NCBI RefSeq assembly: GCF_037203705.1
Contig: NZ_JBBCAT010000003.1
Coordinates: forward strand, 186,001 to 250,000
Reading direction: 5' to 3'
Source of the DNA: Prosthecomicrobium sp. N25
GTDB lineage: Bacteria > Pseudomonadota > Alphaproteobacteria > Rhizobiales > Ancalomicrobiaceae
DNA: 64,000 bases
Below are positions 16,654 through 26,367 of the stretch, in pieces. Numbering within the stretch: the stretch's first letter is position 1; each line of letters opens with the position of its first letter. Below the pieces are notes generated by a model. That model was not told where the DNA came from. It did not search any database and was given only the letters and a program-made list of their open reading frames with translations. The position numbers and the translations under genes are program-made.

Positions 16654-16955
16654 CGATGTCTCCAAGGTCGGCCTCCCGGCACGGGACCGGAGCGTGTCCT
16701 TGCGGGGGCTCGTCCGGGCCGGTCCGCCCTGCGGCCGGGACGTCATGCCCCAGACCTATCCCCCGCCGCCCCTCGGCTCAACGCTGCCGCCGCGATCTTT
16801 TGTATCGGCCTGTCACCGACCGGCGGAGGGGCGCCGCACCCGATACATCTCGTTACAATTGATGACCGCGCCGAGGCTTTCCCGTCCCGCGTCCCGATCC
16901 GACAATCCCCGGCGGATCGGTCGGGAGGAGCGGCGGCGCGTCCCCGGAGGCATCG
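16654..16955. promoter_or_regulatory. Divergent control region between the PepSY gene and the two-component system
   Basis: This 302-base gap holds an 8-base inverted repeat, TGTATCGG (16801-16808) and CCGATACA (16840-16847), and next to it two TACA elements ten bases apart (16844-16847 and 16854-16857), a spacing like the direct repeats bound by OmpR-family regulators. It is a reasonable site for autoregulation by the adjacent response regulator. No further gene is seen. Confidence 0.4.
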
Positions 16956-17678
16956 ATGGAGCGCACCCCCCATGTCCTGGTTGTCGACGACCATCGCGAG
17001 ATCCGCGAGCTCCTCGCCCGCTTCTTCGTGAAGAACGGCCTGCGCGTCAGCGTCGCCGCGGGCGGCGCGGAGATGCGCCAGGTGCTGAGGGCCGGCGCCG
17101 TCGACGTGATCGTGCTCGACATCATGATGCCCGGCGAGGACGGCCTGTCGCTCTGCCGCCAGCTCCGTCAGACGAGCGACGTGCCGATCGTCCTCCTGAC
17201 GGCGGTGGCCGAGGAGACCGACCGCATCGTCGGCCTCGAGCTCGGCGCCGACGACTACGTGACGAAGCCCTTCAGCCCGCGCGAACTCCTCGCCCGCATC
17301 CGCGCGATCCTGAGGCGCACCCAGGCCGCCTCCAAGCCCACCCCGGAGACCGAGCGACGGCAGTACCGCTTCGAGGGCTTCACCCTCGACCCCGCCCGCA
17401 ACGCCCTCTTCGACGCGGCGGGAACGCCCGTCCCGCTCGGCACGGCCGAGTTCCGCCTGCTCCACGCCTTCGTGGCCCGGCCCGGCATGGTGCTGACCCG
17501 CGACCAGCTTCTCGATATCACGGCCGGCCGAAGCGCCCAGGTCTTCGACCGCAGCATCGACAACCTGGTCAGCCGGCTCCGCCGCCGCATCGAGAAGGAC
17601 CCGCAGCATCCCGCCCTGGTGAAGACGGTCTGGGGCGACGGCTACATGTTCGCCGCCCCGGTAGAGGTGCTGGAGTGA
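16956..17678 (+). CDS. OmpR-family response regulator
   Basis: A 240-residue regulator. The receiver domain (about 5-120) has the acidic pair in VVDDH, the phospho-acceptor Asp in VLDIMMPGEDG, the conserved Thr in LLTA and Lys in TKPF. The C-terminal domain (about 138-235) is a winged helix with LLDITAGR, RSIDNLVSRLRRRIEKD and VWGDGYMF. Its stop overlaps the GTG of the sensor kinase gene, so the two are made together. The linked PepSY gene is the likely target. The stimulus is unknown; metal or redox status is a guess from context. Confidence 0.92.
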   Translation: MERTPHVLVVDDHREIRELLARFFVKNGLRVSVAAGGAEMRQVLRAGAVDVIVLDIMMPGEDGLSLCRQLRQTSDVPIVLLTAVAEETDRIVGLELGADDYVTKPFSPRELLARIRAILRRTQAASKPTPETERRQYRFEGFTLDPARNALFDAAGTPVPLGTAEFRLLHAFVARPGMVLTRDQLLDITAGRSAQVFDRSIDNLVSRLRRRIEKDPQHPALVKTVWGDGYMFAAPVEVLE

Positions 17679-19147
17679 CCGCCCGCACCGTCCCGCAGCG
17701 CCTCTGGCCGCGCGGCCTCGCCGGCCGGCTGGTGCTGCTCCTCACCGTCGCCCTCGCGGCCGCCCAGGCGGCCTTCGCGCTCGCCATGTGGGGGCAGCAG
17801 GACGTGCTCGTCGCCGAACTCGCCCGCGGCCAGGCGCTCCGCGAGACGGTCGCCCTCGCCCGGCTCCTCCGCCGCTATCCGCCGGCGGACGGCGAGGCGC
17901 TCGCCGAGGCCTTCGGGTCGCGCCAGTCCTGCGCCCGCCTGACGTCCGGCCCCGCGCCCCCGGGCGAGCCCATGTCGGCCGCCGAAAGCGAACTCGCCCG
18001 CACCCTCGGCGCCATGCTGCACGGGGTCGGCGCCGGCGACCCGCAGGTCTCCATCGAGCCCGTGGGGGCGAGCCGCAACCCCTGCGAGGGCCTCGGCCCC
18101 GTCCGCCGCCGGCCTCCGGGCGATGAGGCGTCCGGCGCCGCACGTCCCCCCGCCGAGCCGCCGGGCGTTCCCGGGCGGGCGCGGGTCGCCGCCGTCGCCC
18201 TGTCGGTGCCGCTCGGCGACGGCCGGGGCCTGACCGTCCGCACCACCGTCGACGTGCCCGCGCGCTGGACCTGGGCCACCTTCCTGTCCTTCGTCCTCTC
18301 TTCGCTCGCCGTGGCCGGGGTAGTGGTCGTCGCCGTCGCGGTGCAGACCCGCTCGCTCCGGACCCTCGCGGACGCCTCCGACAGGCTCGGCCGCGGCGAG
18401 GCCGTCGCGCCGCTGGACCCGCGCGGGCCGCGCGAGGTGCAGGCCGCCATCGAGGCCTTCAACACCATGCAGGCCCGCCTCGGCCAGTTCCTGCAGGACC
18501 GGCTGAGGCTCCTCGCTGGCATCAGCCACGACCTCAGGACCCCGCTGACGACCCTGCGCCTCAAGGCGGAGTTCGTCGAGGACGAGGCGGTCCGCGACGA
18601 CCTCGTGAAGACCATCGAGGAACTGGCCGCCATCTGCGAGGCGACCCTCGCCTTCACGCGCGCCGAGGCCGCCGCCGAGGAGACCCAGACGATCGACATG
18701 GCCAGCCTCCTCGCCGAGGTCGTCGAACCATTCCGCCTCGCCGGCGCGCCGGTGAGCCTCGACGCGCCCGGCCCCGCGCCGCTCGCCTGCCGGCCGGTGG
18801 CGCTGAGGCGGGCGCTGCGCAACCTGGTCGACAATGCCCTGCGCTACGGCAAGACCGCCCGCATCCGCCTGGAGCGCGCGCCCGACGGGGCCGTCTCGGT
18901 CACGGTCGAGGATGACGGCCCGGGCCTGCCGGAGGACCGCATCGAGGACGCCTTCCAGCCCTTCGTGCGCCTCGACGCCTCGCGCAACCCGGAGACCGGC
19001 GGCATCGGCCTCGGCCTCGCCATCGCGCGCAGCATCGTGCGCGCCCATGGCGGCAGCCTGACCCTCGCCAACCGCCCCGCGGGCGGCCTCGCGGCCGTGG
19101 TCCGCCTTCCCTCCCCGTCCGGGGCCGGCGAAGGGCGCGGTTCGTGA
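17675..19147 (+). CDS. Sensor histidine kinase (HAMP, HisKA, HATPase)
   Basis: A 490-residue membrane kinase. Two membrane helices (about 16-36 and 197-222) flank a periplasmic loop of about 160 residues holding two cysteines and many prolines. A HAMP-type linker follows, then the H-box GISHDLRTPLTTLRL, an N-box LRNLVDNALRYG, and G boxes DDGPGLPED and GGIGLGLAIAR. The start is GTG 17675, overlapping the response-regulator stop as GTGA. It would phosphorylate the adjacent regulator. Confidence 0.9.
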   Translation: MTARTVPQRLWPRGLAGRLVLLLTVALAAAQAAFALAMWGQQDVLVAELARGQALRETVALARLLRRYPPADGEALAEAFGSRQSCARLTSGPAPPGEPMSAAESELARTLGAMLHGVGAGDPQVSIEPVGASRNPCEGLGPVRRRPPGDEASGAARPPAEPPGVPGRARVAAVALSVPLGDGRGLTVRTTVDVPARWTWATFLSFVLSSLAVAGVVVVAVAVQTRSLRTLADASDRLGRGEAVAPLDPRGPREVQAAIEAFNTMQARLGQFLQDRLRLLAGISHDLRTPLTTLRLKAEFVEDEAVRDDLVKTIEELAAICEATLAFTRAEAAAEETQTIDMASLLAEVVEPFRLAGAPVSLDAPGPAPLACRPVALRRALRNLVDNALRYGKTARIRLERAPDGAVSVTVEDDGPGLPEDRIEDAFQPFVRLDASRNPETGGIGLGLAIARSIVRAHGGSLTLANRPAGGLAAVVRLPSPSGAGEGRGS

Positions 19148-19169
19148 CCGGGGCCGGACGCGGCGGGAC

Positions 19170-20666
19170 CTACGCCGGCTCTTCGCGCACGATGTCCTCG
19201 GCCGGGATGTCGATCCGGCAGCGCACGCCCATGGGCAGGAACTCGAGTTGGGTCCGCCCGGCCGTCGAATAGCCGAGGCTCCGCGCGATCACCGTTCGGC
19301 CGAAGCCGGAACGGCGGGGCGCCACCACCTCCGGCCCGCCGGTCTCCACCCACTCGATCGCGAAGGCGCCGTCCCCGCCCGACCAGCCGATCTCGCGGAT
19401 TGCGACCCGCCCGTCCGGCCGGGAGAGCGCCCCGTACTTGACCGCGTTGGTGGCCAGTTCGTGGATGATAAGGCCGAGCGCGATGGCGGTCCGCGGCTTC
19501 AGGGACAGCACGATGTCCTCGACCTCGATCCGGGTCGCCCGCTCGTCCGCGTAGGGCGCCAGTTCCGCCCGCAGGATCTCCGGCAGCGACAGGCTGGTCC
19601 AGCCCTTCTGGGCGAGCAGCGTGTGGGTCGCCGCGAGCGCCTCGATGCGCGCCGTGAAGGCCTCCTGGAAGTCGACCAGGTTGTCCTTGCTGGAGGCCGT
19701 GCGCTTGCTGATCGAGACCACGATCGCCAGCGTGTTCTTCACCCGGTGGTCCAGCTCCTGCATGAGGAACTGCTGGTGCTTCTCGGCCGCCTTGCGCTGG
19801 GACAGGTCGAAGAGCGTCAGGACGCATCCCGCGGTCTCGCCGGCCGAGATCCTCAGCGGCGCCGCGCTGACCAGGAAGTCCTTGGGGCCGAGCGCCTCGG
19901 GGGCGAAGACCTCCGACCCTCGGATGGACTCGCCGCCGAGCGCCCGCTCGATGAGGTCGCGCGCCGAACGCACCTCGCCGGACACCCCGAAGGCGAGCGG
20001 GATCGCCTCCTCGAAGGGCCGACCGACGAGATCCGCCCCGAGCGCCTCCGCCGAGGCCGCGTTGGCATGGGTGATCACGCCCGTCCGGTCGCAGACGATG
20101 ACCGCCTCGTTGGCGGAGGACAGGATGGCGAGCGCCGCCCGCTCGGCGCGCTCCGCCCGCTCCGCCCGGACCCGCTCGGTAAGGTCCGAAAACGTGACGG
20201 CGCGGCCCATGATGGTGCCGAGCCGGACGGGCGTCGCCGCGACCTGGTAGACGATCTCCTCCTCGCCGGACCCGAGCGTCACCGGGGCGCTCGCCCGCCC
20301 GTCCGCCGATCCGATCACCACCTCCTCGACGGCCCGCGCCGCGCCGGGCCCGAAGAGGTCCGCGAGACGCCGCCCCTGCAGCGCCGGCAGTGACGCATGG
20401 AGAAGACCGCAGAGCGCGGAGTTGGCGTAGAGGATCCGGCCCGCGCCGTCCGTTGCCGCGGCTCCCGGCACCATGGCCTCCATGAAGTTGCGGTAGGCCT
20501 CGGTGCTGTCGCCGATCATGTAGACGTTGTCTTCGGCCTCGCCGCGGACCACGAGCGCGTCGACCTCGCCCTCCCGGATGGCCCGGAGGGTATCCTCCGC
20601 CTCCTCGAGCCGCCGCCGCAGGTCGGAGACGAGTTCGGCGGCCTCCGCGGCCGCGACGGCGCTCAT
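19170..20666 (-). CDS. HWE/HisKA_2-type histidine kinase with two PAS domains, linked to KaiBC
   Basis: A 498-residue soluble kinase. A short coiled coil (about 10-35) is followed by PAS domains at about 60-165 and 178-295 and a kinase core with [14 protein letters not shown] as phospho-acceptor box, [18 protein letters not shown] as N-box and [10 protein letters not shown], which carries the W-x-E of HWE kinases. The HWE/HisKA_2 class is common in alphaproteobacteria and often acts in light or stress signalling. ATG 20666 overlaps the kaiB stop by four bases, making it the third gene of kaiC-kaiB-kinase. It may be the output kinase of a Kai-type timer, the role SasA plays in cyanobacteria, though it is not SasA. 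Confidence 0.88.
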   Translation of the reverse strand: MSAVAAAEAAELVSDLRRRLEEAEDTLRAIREGEVDALVVRGEAEDNVYMIGDSTEAYRNFMEAMVPGAAATDGAGRILYANSALCGLLHASLPALQGRRLADLFGPGAARAVEEVVIGSADGRASAPVTLGSGEEEIVYQVAATPVRLGTIMGRAVTFSDLTERVRAERAERAERAALAILSSANEAVIVCDRTGVITHANAASAEALGADLVGRPFEEAIPLAFGVSGEVRSARDLIERALGGESIRGSEVFAPEALGPKDFLVSAAPLRISAGETAGCVLTLFDLSQRKAAEKHQQFLMQELDHRVKNTLAIVVSISKRTASSKDNLVDFQEAFTARIEALAATHTLLAQKGWTSLSLPEILRAELAPYADERATRIEVEDIVLSLKPRTAIALGLIIHELATNAVKYGALSRPDGRVAIREIGWSGGDGAFAIEWVETGGPEVVAPRRSGFGRTVIARSLGYSTAGRTQLEFLPMGVRCRIDIPAEDIVREEPA

Positions 20667-20977
20667 TTGCCTTCGACCCGGAGGTTCACCAGCACCTTCT
20701 CGACGTCGGACAGGTCGCCGATGATCTTGCGGATCGGCACCGGCAGTTCGCGGACGAGCGTCGGGATCGCCACGATCGAGTGCTCGCGGGCGAGCTTCGG
20801 GTTCGTCTTCAGGTCGATGACCTCCACCACATAGTCGCCCGGGAGGTGCTCGGCGCAGATCTTTTCGAGATTCGATATCGCGGCGAGAGACTTGGGCGTC
20901 TGCCCCGCCACATAGAGCACCAGTTTCCGCGGCTTGCCCGCATCCGTTGCCATGTCCACCACCCTGAGAGACTCCAT
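20663..20977 (-). CDS. kaiB: KaiB-domain protein
   Basis: A 104-residue thioredoxin-like protein. [25 protein letters not shown] and the later [28 protein letters not shown] are the KaiB signature, including the IPTL cis-proline strand. KaiB binds the KaiC ring during the dephosphorylation phase in cyanobacterial clocks. ATG 20977 lies two bases after the kaiC stop; an in-frame ATG at 20953 (MATDAGKP) is a possible alternative, and neither has a strong ribosome site, which suggests coupling to kaiC translation. Its stop overlaps the HWE kinase start. Confidence 0.92.
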   Translation of the reverse strand: MESLRVVDMATDAGKPRKLVLYVAGQTPKSLAAISNLEKICAEHLPGDYVVEVIDLKTNPKLAREHSIVAIPTLVRELPVPIRKIIGDLSDVEKVLVNLRVEGK

Positions 20978-20979
20978 CG

Positions 20980-22653
20980 TCAGCCGCGCCTGCTCGCCCT
21001 TATCTCTTCTTCGTCCTCGACGATCTGCGCGAGATAGGCCTCTTCCTGCCCGAGCATCGAATTCAACTCGATCTCGTCCGCGTCGAGCTCGGCCTGCAGG
21101 GCCTCGATCTGCGCGCGCACCTTGCGCCGCCGCTGCTCGATGAGGCCGAGCGTCTTGGCGGAGAGGGCCCGCCGTTCCGCCTCGGCCCGCCGTTGCCGAT
21201 TCTCCTCGATCCGGCGCGACGTACCCGTCAGCGCCCGCCCGTCGCCGACATACGGCGGCAGGAGCCGGATCCCCTCGTCGCTCATGACGAACTCGCGAAC
21301 CTGGTTGGAATGATCCATGCCGCGGGCCTTGAGAAGGTAGAGTTCGCGGTTGAACTCGCCGTTGAGCTCACGGTTCAGCAGCAGGATCCAGGCGTCCATC
21401 AGCGAGGAGAGGCCCGCCTCCGTGCGGATCAGCGTGTCGCCGCCCTGCATGAGGTTGGTGAAGACGGCCGTGATGCCCCGGGATTTCAGGAAGTCCACGA
21501 TCCGCAGGAGCATGGACTGCACCTCCGTGCGGTCGCCCGACTCCGTGAAGGCCGAAATCGGGTCGAGGACGACGAGCCGGGGCGAGAAGCGGATCACGTC
21601 GCGGAGCACGACGGCGAGGTGCATCTCCAGGCTGTAGAAGGTCGGTCGCGTGGCGACGAACCTGAGGAGGTCCCGCTCCACCCAGGGACGGAGGTCGATC
21701 CCGATCGACCGCATGTTGCGCTCGACCTGCGAGAAGGATTCCTCGAAGGAGAAGTAGAGCGCCCGCTCGCCCCGCCGGCAGGCCGCGTCGACGAAGCTCG
21801 CCGCCAGCGACGACTTGCCCGACCCGGCCACGCCGGACAGGAGCACGCTGGAGCCCCGGTGGAACCCGCCGCCGCGCAGCATCGCGTCGAGGTCCGCGAC
21901 GCCTGTCGAGATCCGCTCGTCGTGGACCTTGTGGTCGAGCCCGGCGGCCGACACCGGCAGCACGCTGAACCCTTCGGTGTCGATGATGAAGGGGTACTCG
22001 TTGGTCCCGTGGCTGGTCCCGCGGTACTTGACGATGCGCAGCCGCCGCGTCGAGATCTGGTTTTCCACCCTATGGTCGAGCAGCACGACGCAATCCGAGA
22101 CGTATTCCTCCAGGCCCTGCCGCGTCAGCGTCCCCTCGCCGCGCTCGCCCGTGATGATCGTCGTCAGGCCGCGGGTCTTCAGCCAGTCGAATAGGCGTCG
22201 GATCTCGGCGCGCAGGATGGCCGGGTTCGAGAAGGCGCTGAACAGGCTCTCGATCGTGTCGAGGACCACGCGCTTCGCCCCGATCGTGTCGATGGCCAGT
22301 TCCAGCCGCAGAAACAGGCCTTCCAGATCGTAGTCGCCGATCTCGGCGAGTTCGGAGGGGTCGACCGCGATGTGCTCGATCAGGACCTTCTCCTCCTCGA
22401 TCAGCCGATCGAGGCCGAAGTCCAGCGAGGCGACATTGTCGACGATGTCGACCGGCCGTTCCTCGAAGCTGACGAAGACACCCGGCTCGTTGAACTCGCG
22501 GGCGCCATGGACCAGGAACGTCGCGGCGAACAGCGTCTTGCCGCAGCCCGCCGAGCCGCAGACCAGAGTGGGGCGGCCGGTCGGCACCCCGCCGAGCGTG
22601 AGTTCGTCGAAGCCGGCGATGCCGGTCCGGGACTTGTGGATACCTGCCGGCAT
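20980..22653 (-). CDS. kaiC: KaiC-type double-domain ATPase/autokinase
   Basis: A 557-residue protein with two RecA-like KaiC domains. Walker A motifs are GSAGCGKT (33-40) and GVAGSGKS (274-281); catalytic glutamate pairs lie at SFEERP (about 64-65) and SFEES (about 304-305). At the position of the cyanobacterial Ser431/Thr432 phosphosites the protein has Ser416-Ser417 (GLSSLMD). After about residue 480 it has a charged, Glu/Arg-rich coiled-coil tail, making it longer than the usual 519. Start ATG 22653 (MPAGIHKSR) fits the family N-terminus; a GGAGGG lies rather far, about 12 bases, upstream. kaiB and an HWE kinase follow; no kaiA is seen. Confidence 0.92.
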   Translation of the reverse strand: MPAGIHKSRTGIAGFDELTLGGVPTGRPTLVCGSAGCGKTLFAATFLVHGAREFNEPGVFVSFEERPVDIVDNVASLDFGLDRLIEEEKVLIEHIAVDPSELAEIGDYDLEGLFLRLELAIDTIGAKRVVLDTIESLFSAFSNPAILRAEIRRLFDWLKTRGLTTIITGERGEGTLTRQGLEEYVSDCVVLLDHRVENQISTRRLRIVKYRGTSHGTNEYPFIIDTEGFSVLPVSAAGLDHKVHDERISTGVADLDAMLRGGGFHRGSSVLLSGVAGSGKSSLAASFVDAACRRGERALYFSFEESFSQVERNMRSIGIDLRPWVERDLLRFVATRPTFYSLEMHLAVVLRDVIRFSPRLVVLDPISAFTESGDRTEVQSMLLRIVDFLKSRGITAVFTNLMQGGDTLIRTEAGLSSLMDAWILLLNRELNGEFNRELYLLKARGMDHSNQVREFVMSDEGIRLLPPYVGDGRALTGTSRRIEENRQRRAEAERRALSAKTLGLIEQRRRKVRAQIEALQAELDADEIELNSMLGQEEAYLAQIVEDEEEIRASRRG

Positions 22654-22828
22654 GCGATGTGATATCCCTCCGGCCCCACGGACGGGGCCATGGCCCCCGG
22701 GGTGGCCGAACGAATTCATTCTCATATATGCGTAGATCTTCGCAATAGCACGCACCCGCACGGTAGCCGCGCGCGGCCCCGCGTGGTCCGGCGGCATCGG
22801 CCGTGCCCGGCCCACGTCATGGAAGGCG

Positions 22829-23641
22829 TCAGGGCCGGGCCGTCGCGACCTGCGCCTGGATCTTGCCGCTGATGGGCCCCGGCCCGAACCGTTCCGCCAA
22901 GCGCCGCGCCGCATGGTCGGTCGCCTCGCCGAGCCGTCCGGGGCCCCGGGTCTCGATCTCGGCGCTGAGCGGCGTGCCCTCGCAATAGGCCCGGGCGACG
23001 TCGCGCGCCTGTGTCGCCTCGCTCGTCTCGGCCCGGGTCTCGATCTCGACGGAGCCGAAGCCCGCCGCCCGCAGGTCAGCGGCGATCCGGTCCCGATCGC
23101 CATAGCCGTGCGGCGTCCGCGCTAGAAAAAGCGGCGGATCGTCGGGGAAGAGTTCGCCGACCGCAGCCGTCACCACATCGGCGAAGACGTTCTCGCCGAT
23201 GCGGTCCCAGACGCTCAGGAGAAAGGTGCCGCCGGGCTTGAGCACCCGCCGCACCTCCCGGTAGGCCGCCGGCCGGTCGGGAAAGAACATGGCGCCGAAC
23301 TGGCAGGCCACCACGTCGAACAGGTCGTCCCCGAAGGGCAGCCCCATCGCATCCGCCGGCCGGAACTCGATGCGCGGATCCTCGGGCTGGCGCGCCCGCG
23401 CCCGGTCGAGCATGGCCGGATTGAGGTCGGTGACCATGTAGCGGGCATCCGGGCCGAGGAGCGGGGCCAGCGCCCGCGGCACGGCTCCGCTGCCGGCGGC
23501 GATCTCCAGGACCGCGCCCGGCTCCAGCGCGGCCACCCGCCGGGCCATGTCGGCCGCGTAGGCCTCGAAGATGAGCGGCACGAGCGCGGCGTCGTAGATC
23601 TCCGGGATCGAACCGGCGAAGACGCGATCCTTGTCCGTCAT
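22829..23641 (-). CDS. Class I SAM-dependent methyltransferase
   Basis: A 270-residue soluble protein with the seven-strand methyltransferase fold: motif I LEIAAGSGAVPRAL (about 45-58), an acidic residue after strand 2 in VTDLNPAML, motif II-like DAMGLPFGDDLFDVV and LKPGGTFLLSVW. The closest group is the UbiE/class I type that acts on small molecules. The substrate cannot be read from sequence. It lies alone between kaiC (175 bases) and an MFS transporter, all on the minus strand, without clear functional links. Confidence 0.8.
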   Translation of the reverse strand: MTDKDRVFAGSIPEIYDAALVPLIFEAYAADMARRVAALEPGAVLEIAAGSGAVPRALAPLLGPDARYMVTDLNPAMLDRARARQPEDPRIEFRPADAMGLPFGDDLFDVVACQFGAMFFPDRPAAYREVRRVLKPGGTFLLSVWDRIGENVFADVVTAAVGELFPDDPPLFLARTPHGYGDRDRIAADLRAAGFGSVEIETRAETSEATQARDVARAYCEGTPLSAEIETRGPGRLGEATDHAARRLAERFGPGPISGKIQAQVATARP

Positions 23642-23737
23642 GGCCTTCTCCCGTCCTGGCCCCCGAACGGCCGACAGCCTAGCACGGGCCGGGCGGGTGC
23701 CACGGTCACGACCGCGCGACAGGGGCGGGGGACGGCC

Positions 23738-24922
23738 TCAGGTCCGCAGGGGCCCGCGCGCCGCCGCCCCGGACCGGGCCGCCGCGAACACCAGTCCGGC
23801 GCCGAGCACGATGCCGGCCGTCACCGTGAAGCCGGCCGGGGTGGCGAGCGAGAAGGCGCGCGTCAGGCCGGTGACCACCACGGGCCCGACCGCGAGCCCG
23901 ACATCGCCCGCCATGCGGAAGAGGCCCATGGTCCGGCCGGTCGCGCCCGCCGCGACGCCCTCGAGCACGACCGCGCCCGCGGCCGGGAGCGCCAGGCCCG
24001 AGGCCGCCATGACGAGGGTCGTGCCGAGCCAGAGCGCCCATTCGGCCGGCACGATGGCCATGAGCAGGAGGCCCGCCAGCGCCGCCAGGGTAGTCGCCAC
24101 GATGGAGGGGGTCGGGCCGAGCCCGTCGACGATGCGCGCGTTGGCCGGGAGCAGCACGAAATTGGCCAGGGTGGCGAGGCCGATCAGGAGTCCGAGCCGG
24201 TCGGGCGACATCGCGTGCTGGCTCGCCGCCACCGCCGGCACCAGCGTCCAGCCCGTGACCGTGCGCGCCAGGAAGGCCGAGAAGCCGATGGCGGCCCCCG
24301 CGACGAGGCCCGCCGTCCACAGCCGCCCGGACGGCGACGCCCCGGCGGACCGGGCGGGCGCACCGCTCTGGACCGGCCGCAGCGGCAGGGTCGGGAGGAC
24401 CAGCGCCGCCAGGATCCCGAGCACGGCCTGGATGGCATAGGGCGAGCGCGGCCCGAGGAGCCCGATGACCAGCCCGCCGATGACCGGCCCGATCGAGAAG
24501 GCGAGCAGGATGGCGGCCTGGAACCAGGTCATGGCCGTGCCGCGGCGCTCGGGGCCGAGCGCCAGCACGAGCCCCGTCATGGCGACCGTCGAGAAGACGG
24601 ACGATCCCGCCCCCTGCAAGAGCGTGGTCGCGACCAGTCCCGGATAGCCGAGCGGCATGACCCCGACCACCGAGCCGGCGACCAGGAGCGCGAGGCCCAG
24701 CGCGCCCGTCGCGCGCAGCCCGGCCCGGTCGGCCAGGATGCCGGCCGGCACCGCGGCCGCCACTCGGGCGATCCCGAAGGCCGAGACCAGCCCCGCGGCG
24801 GCGACCGGCTCCCCGCCGGTGAGGATCGGCAGGGCCGGCACCATCATGCCGAGGCCGAGCATGGAGGCGAAAGTCGCCCCGGCCAGCGGAACCGGGAGGG
24901 GCGCATTCGGGGCGGCTGTCAT
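23738..24922 (-). CDS. MFS efflux-type transporter
   Basis: A 394-residue membrane protein with about 12 helices. GLVSAFGIARVAAAVPAGILADRAGLRATGALG holds the MFS loop 2-3 motif (G-x-x-x-D-R-x-G-x-R), and MTWFQAAILLAFSIGPVIGGLV resembles the drug-export motif of DHA1 antiporters. ATG 24922 is preceded by CGGAG eight bases away. It is divergent from a TetR gene with a palindrome in the short gap, the common layout of a ligand-induced efflux pump. Substrate unknown. Confidence 0.82.
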   Translation of the reverse strand: MTAAPNAPLPVPLAGATFASMLGLGMMVPALPILTGGEPVAAAGLVSAFGIARVAAAVPAGILADRAGLRATGALGLALLVAGSVVGVMPLGYPGLVATTLLQGAGSSVFSTVAMTGLVLALGPERRGTAMTWFQAAILLAFSIGPVIGGLVIGLLGPRSPYAIQAVLGILAALVLPTLPLRPVQSGAPARSAGASPSGRLWTAGLVAGAAIGFSAFLARTVTGWTLVPAVAASQHAMSPDRLGLLIGLATLANFVLLPANARIVDGLGPTPSIVATTLAALAGLLLMAIVPAEWALWLGTTLVMAASGLALPAAGAVVLEGVAAGATGRTMGLFRMAGDVGLAVGPVVVTGLTRAFSLATPAGFTVTAGIVLGAGLVFAAARSGAAARGPLRT

Positions 24923-24955
24923 GATATGACTCCGGGATCCAGGGTTCGAAATAAA

Positions 24956-24970
24956 ACTAGACCGTCCAGT
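24956..24970. promoter_or_regulatory. TetR-type operator candidate between efflux gene and regulator
   Basis: ACTAGACCGTCCAGT is a near-perfect palindrome with the symmetric pattern ACT-n-GAC-n-GTC-n-AGT. It lies in the 48-base gap between the divergent MFS and TetR genes and touches the TetR ATG at 24971, a typical place for TetR autoregulation. Confidence 0.6.
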
Positions 24971-25669
24971 ATGATTACACAAGACCGCATGCGAGACGAC
25001 GACCCAGACTCGCACGCCCTCCTGACGGACTCCGGCAGGAGCCCGGGCTCCGCACAGGCGACGCCCGCCCCGGTCGCATCCGACCGGCGCCGCGGCGAGG
25101 CGAAGCGTCTCGCGATCCTGGCGGCCGCCGAGGCGGTTTTCCTGTCCGACGGCTTCGCCGCGAACCTCGACCGCATCGCCCAGACGGCCGGCGTCTCCAA
25201 ACAGACCATCTACAGCCACTTCGGCAGCAAAGAGGGGCTCTTCCGCGCCATGGGCGAATGGATGAAGCGCCCCATGGCGGACGAGCTCGACCCGGCCCGC
25301 CCGCCCGAGGAGGCGCTCGCCGCCTTCGGCCGCGTCACCCTCGGCCATGTGGTCTCCGAGAAGGCGATCCGCCTGAACCGCCTGCTCATGAGCCAGGCCG
25401 AGCAGTTCCCCGACCTCGCCGTGCTCCACTGCGAACTGGGCCCGAACCGGACCGTGGCGCTCGCCGCGCGCTACATCGAAGGCCTCATGCGGGACGGCCG
25501 TCTCGCCCCCGGCGACCCGATGGCCGCCGCCGAGGACTTCGTCGCGCTCCTCATCGGCAACCTCCGCCACCGCCTCCTTCTCGGCGCCGCCGAACGCCCG
25601 GCCCCCGCCGAGATCGAGGCCCGCGCGGCCCGCGCCGCCCGCCTGTTCCTGCGCACCCACGGTCCCTGA
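24971..25669 (+). CDS. TetR-family repressor
   Basis: A 232-residue regulator with an N-terminal helix-turn-helix: AEAVFLSDGFAANLDRIAQTAGVSKQTIYSHFGSKEGLFRAM is the TetR DNA-binding domain at about 45-85, followed by a helical ligand-binding domain. I chose ATG 24971; an in-frame ATG at 24989 is possible. Neither has a ribosome site and the operator-like palindrome runs right up to 24971, so the message may be leaderless or start downstream. It is divergent from the MFS exporter, its likely target. The inducer is unknown. Confidence 0.85.
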   Translation: MITQDRMRDDDPDSHALLTDSGRSPGSAQATPAPVASDRRRGEAKRLAILAAAEAVFLSDGFAANLDRIAQTAGVSKQTIYSHFGSKEGLFRAMGEWMKRPMADELDPARPPEEALAAFGRVTLGHVVSEKAIRLNRLLMSQAEQFPDLAVLHCELGPNRTVALAARYIEGLMRDGRLAPGDPMAAAEDFVALLIGNLRHRLLLGAAERPAPAEIEARAARAARLFLRTHGP

Positions 25670-26367
25670 CCCGCTCCCCGCGAAGCCTGCCCGCGGGTCA
25701 CGACGCGAGCGGACCCGTCCTCCCGAATCCCTCCCCGGGAACCTCCGCGCCCGGGCCCGCCGTGCAGCGGTACCTGGAGCCGGTCGATTCCCCGACTTCG
25801 CACTTCCGACCACACCGACCCTGATGGACGGCAGGGCCGGGCTGCAAAGAAGTGCTGTCCAGCGGAAGACGAACGCAACAGGATCGGAATGGAATTCCCG
25901 CGCCCTCTTTCGGGTAATTGAAGCACACCCTGCGTTCGACGCGATCGTATGGAGCGGAGACGAAAACATTTGGCCAGGCGACAAGGGTCCTGGGTCTCGG
26001 CATGCGCCACGTCATCGAACTGGATTCAGGATTTGCGATCCACCCGGAGCGGCCTGAAGTTGCATCGAGGTGGAATGACCTAACGTTACTACGAGGAGAG
26101 ATCGAAATAGGGCCGTCACGGTGAGATAGTCATACGTTCACAATTTGGCGCATACTGGGCACGGGGTCCCCAAGCCCTGCGAGAAGCAGCCCGAAATCAT
26201 GCCCGTCCCGAAAGGTCAATCAAGGTTAACAATGCAAAAGCAAACCCCTCCACCATGAGGGGCCGACCAGAATTCCTGTTGCGTAGGTCAATCTTATTTA
26301 ATATAGCTTTAACGGGGTGGGGAGGTCATTCAGGCGCTTCCATAAGATCCAGCAACGGGGTTTGAGA
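25670..26367. other. Long AT-richer intergenic region before the RTX gene
   Basis: About 700 bases without an acceptable gene. The second half is clearly lower in GC than the rest of the window. It contains a perfect 6-base stem hairpin CCCCTC-cacc-at-GAGGGG (26245-26262), a 9-base direct repeat AGGTCAATC (26213-26221 and 26285-26293) and an AT-rich TTATTTAATATAGC (about 26294-26307) that could be a -10 region for the RTX gene. Small frames at 25824-26057 and 25918-26124 look non-coding. Confidence 0.5.

Noticed and set aside
25824-26124. Two small plus-strand frames of 77 and 68 codons in the gap before the RTX gene
   Set aside because: No ribosome site, no motif, atypical composition for coding DNA of this genome.
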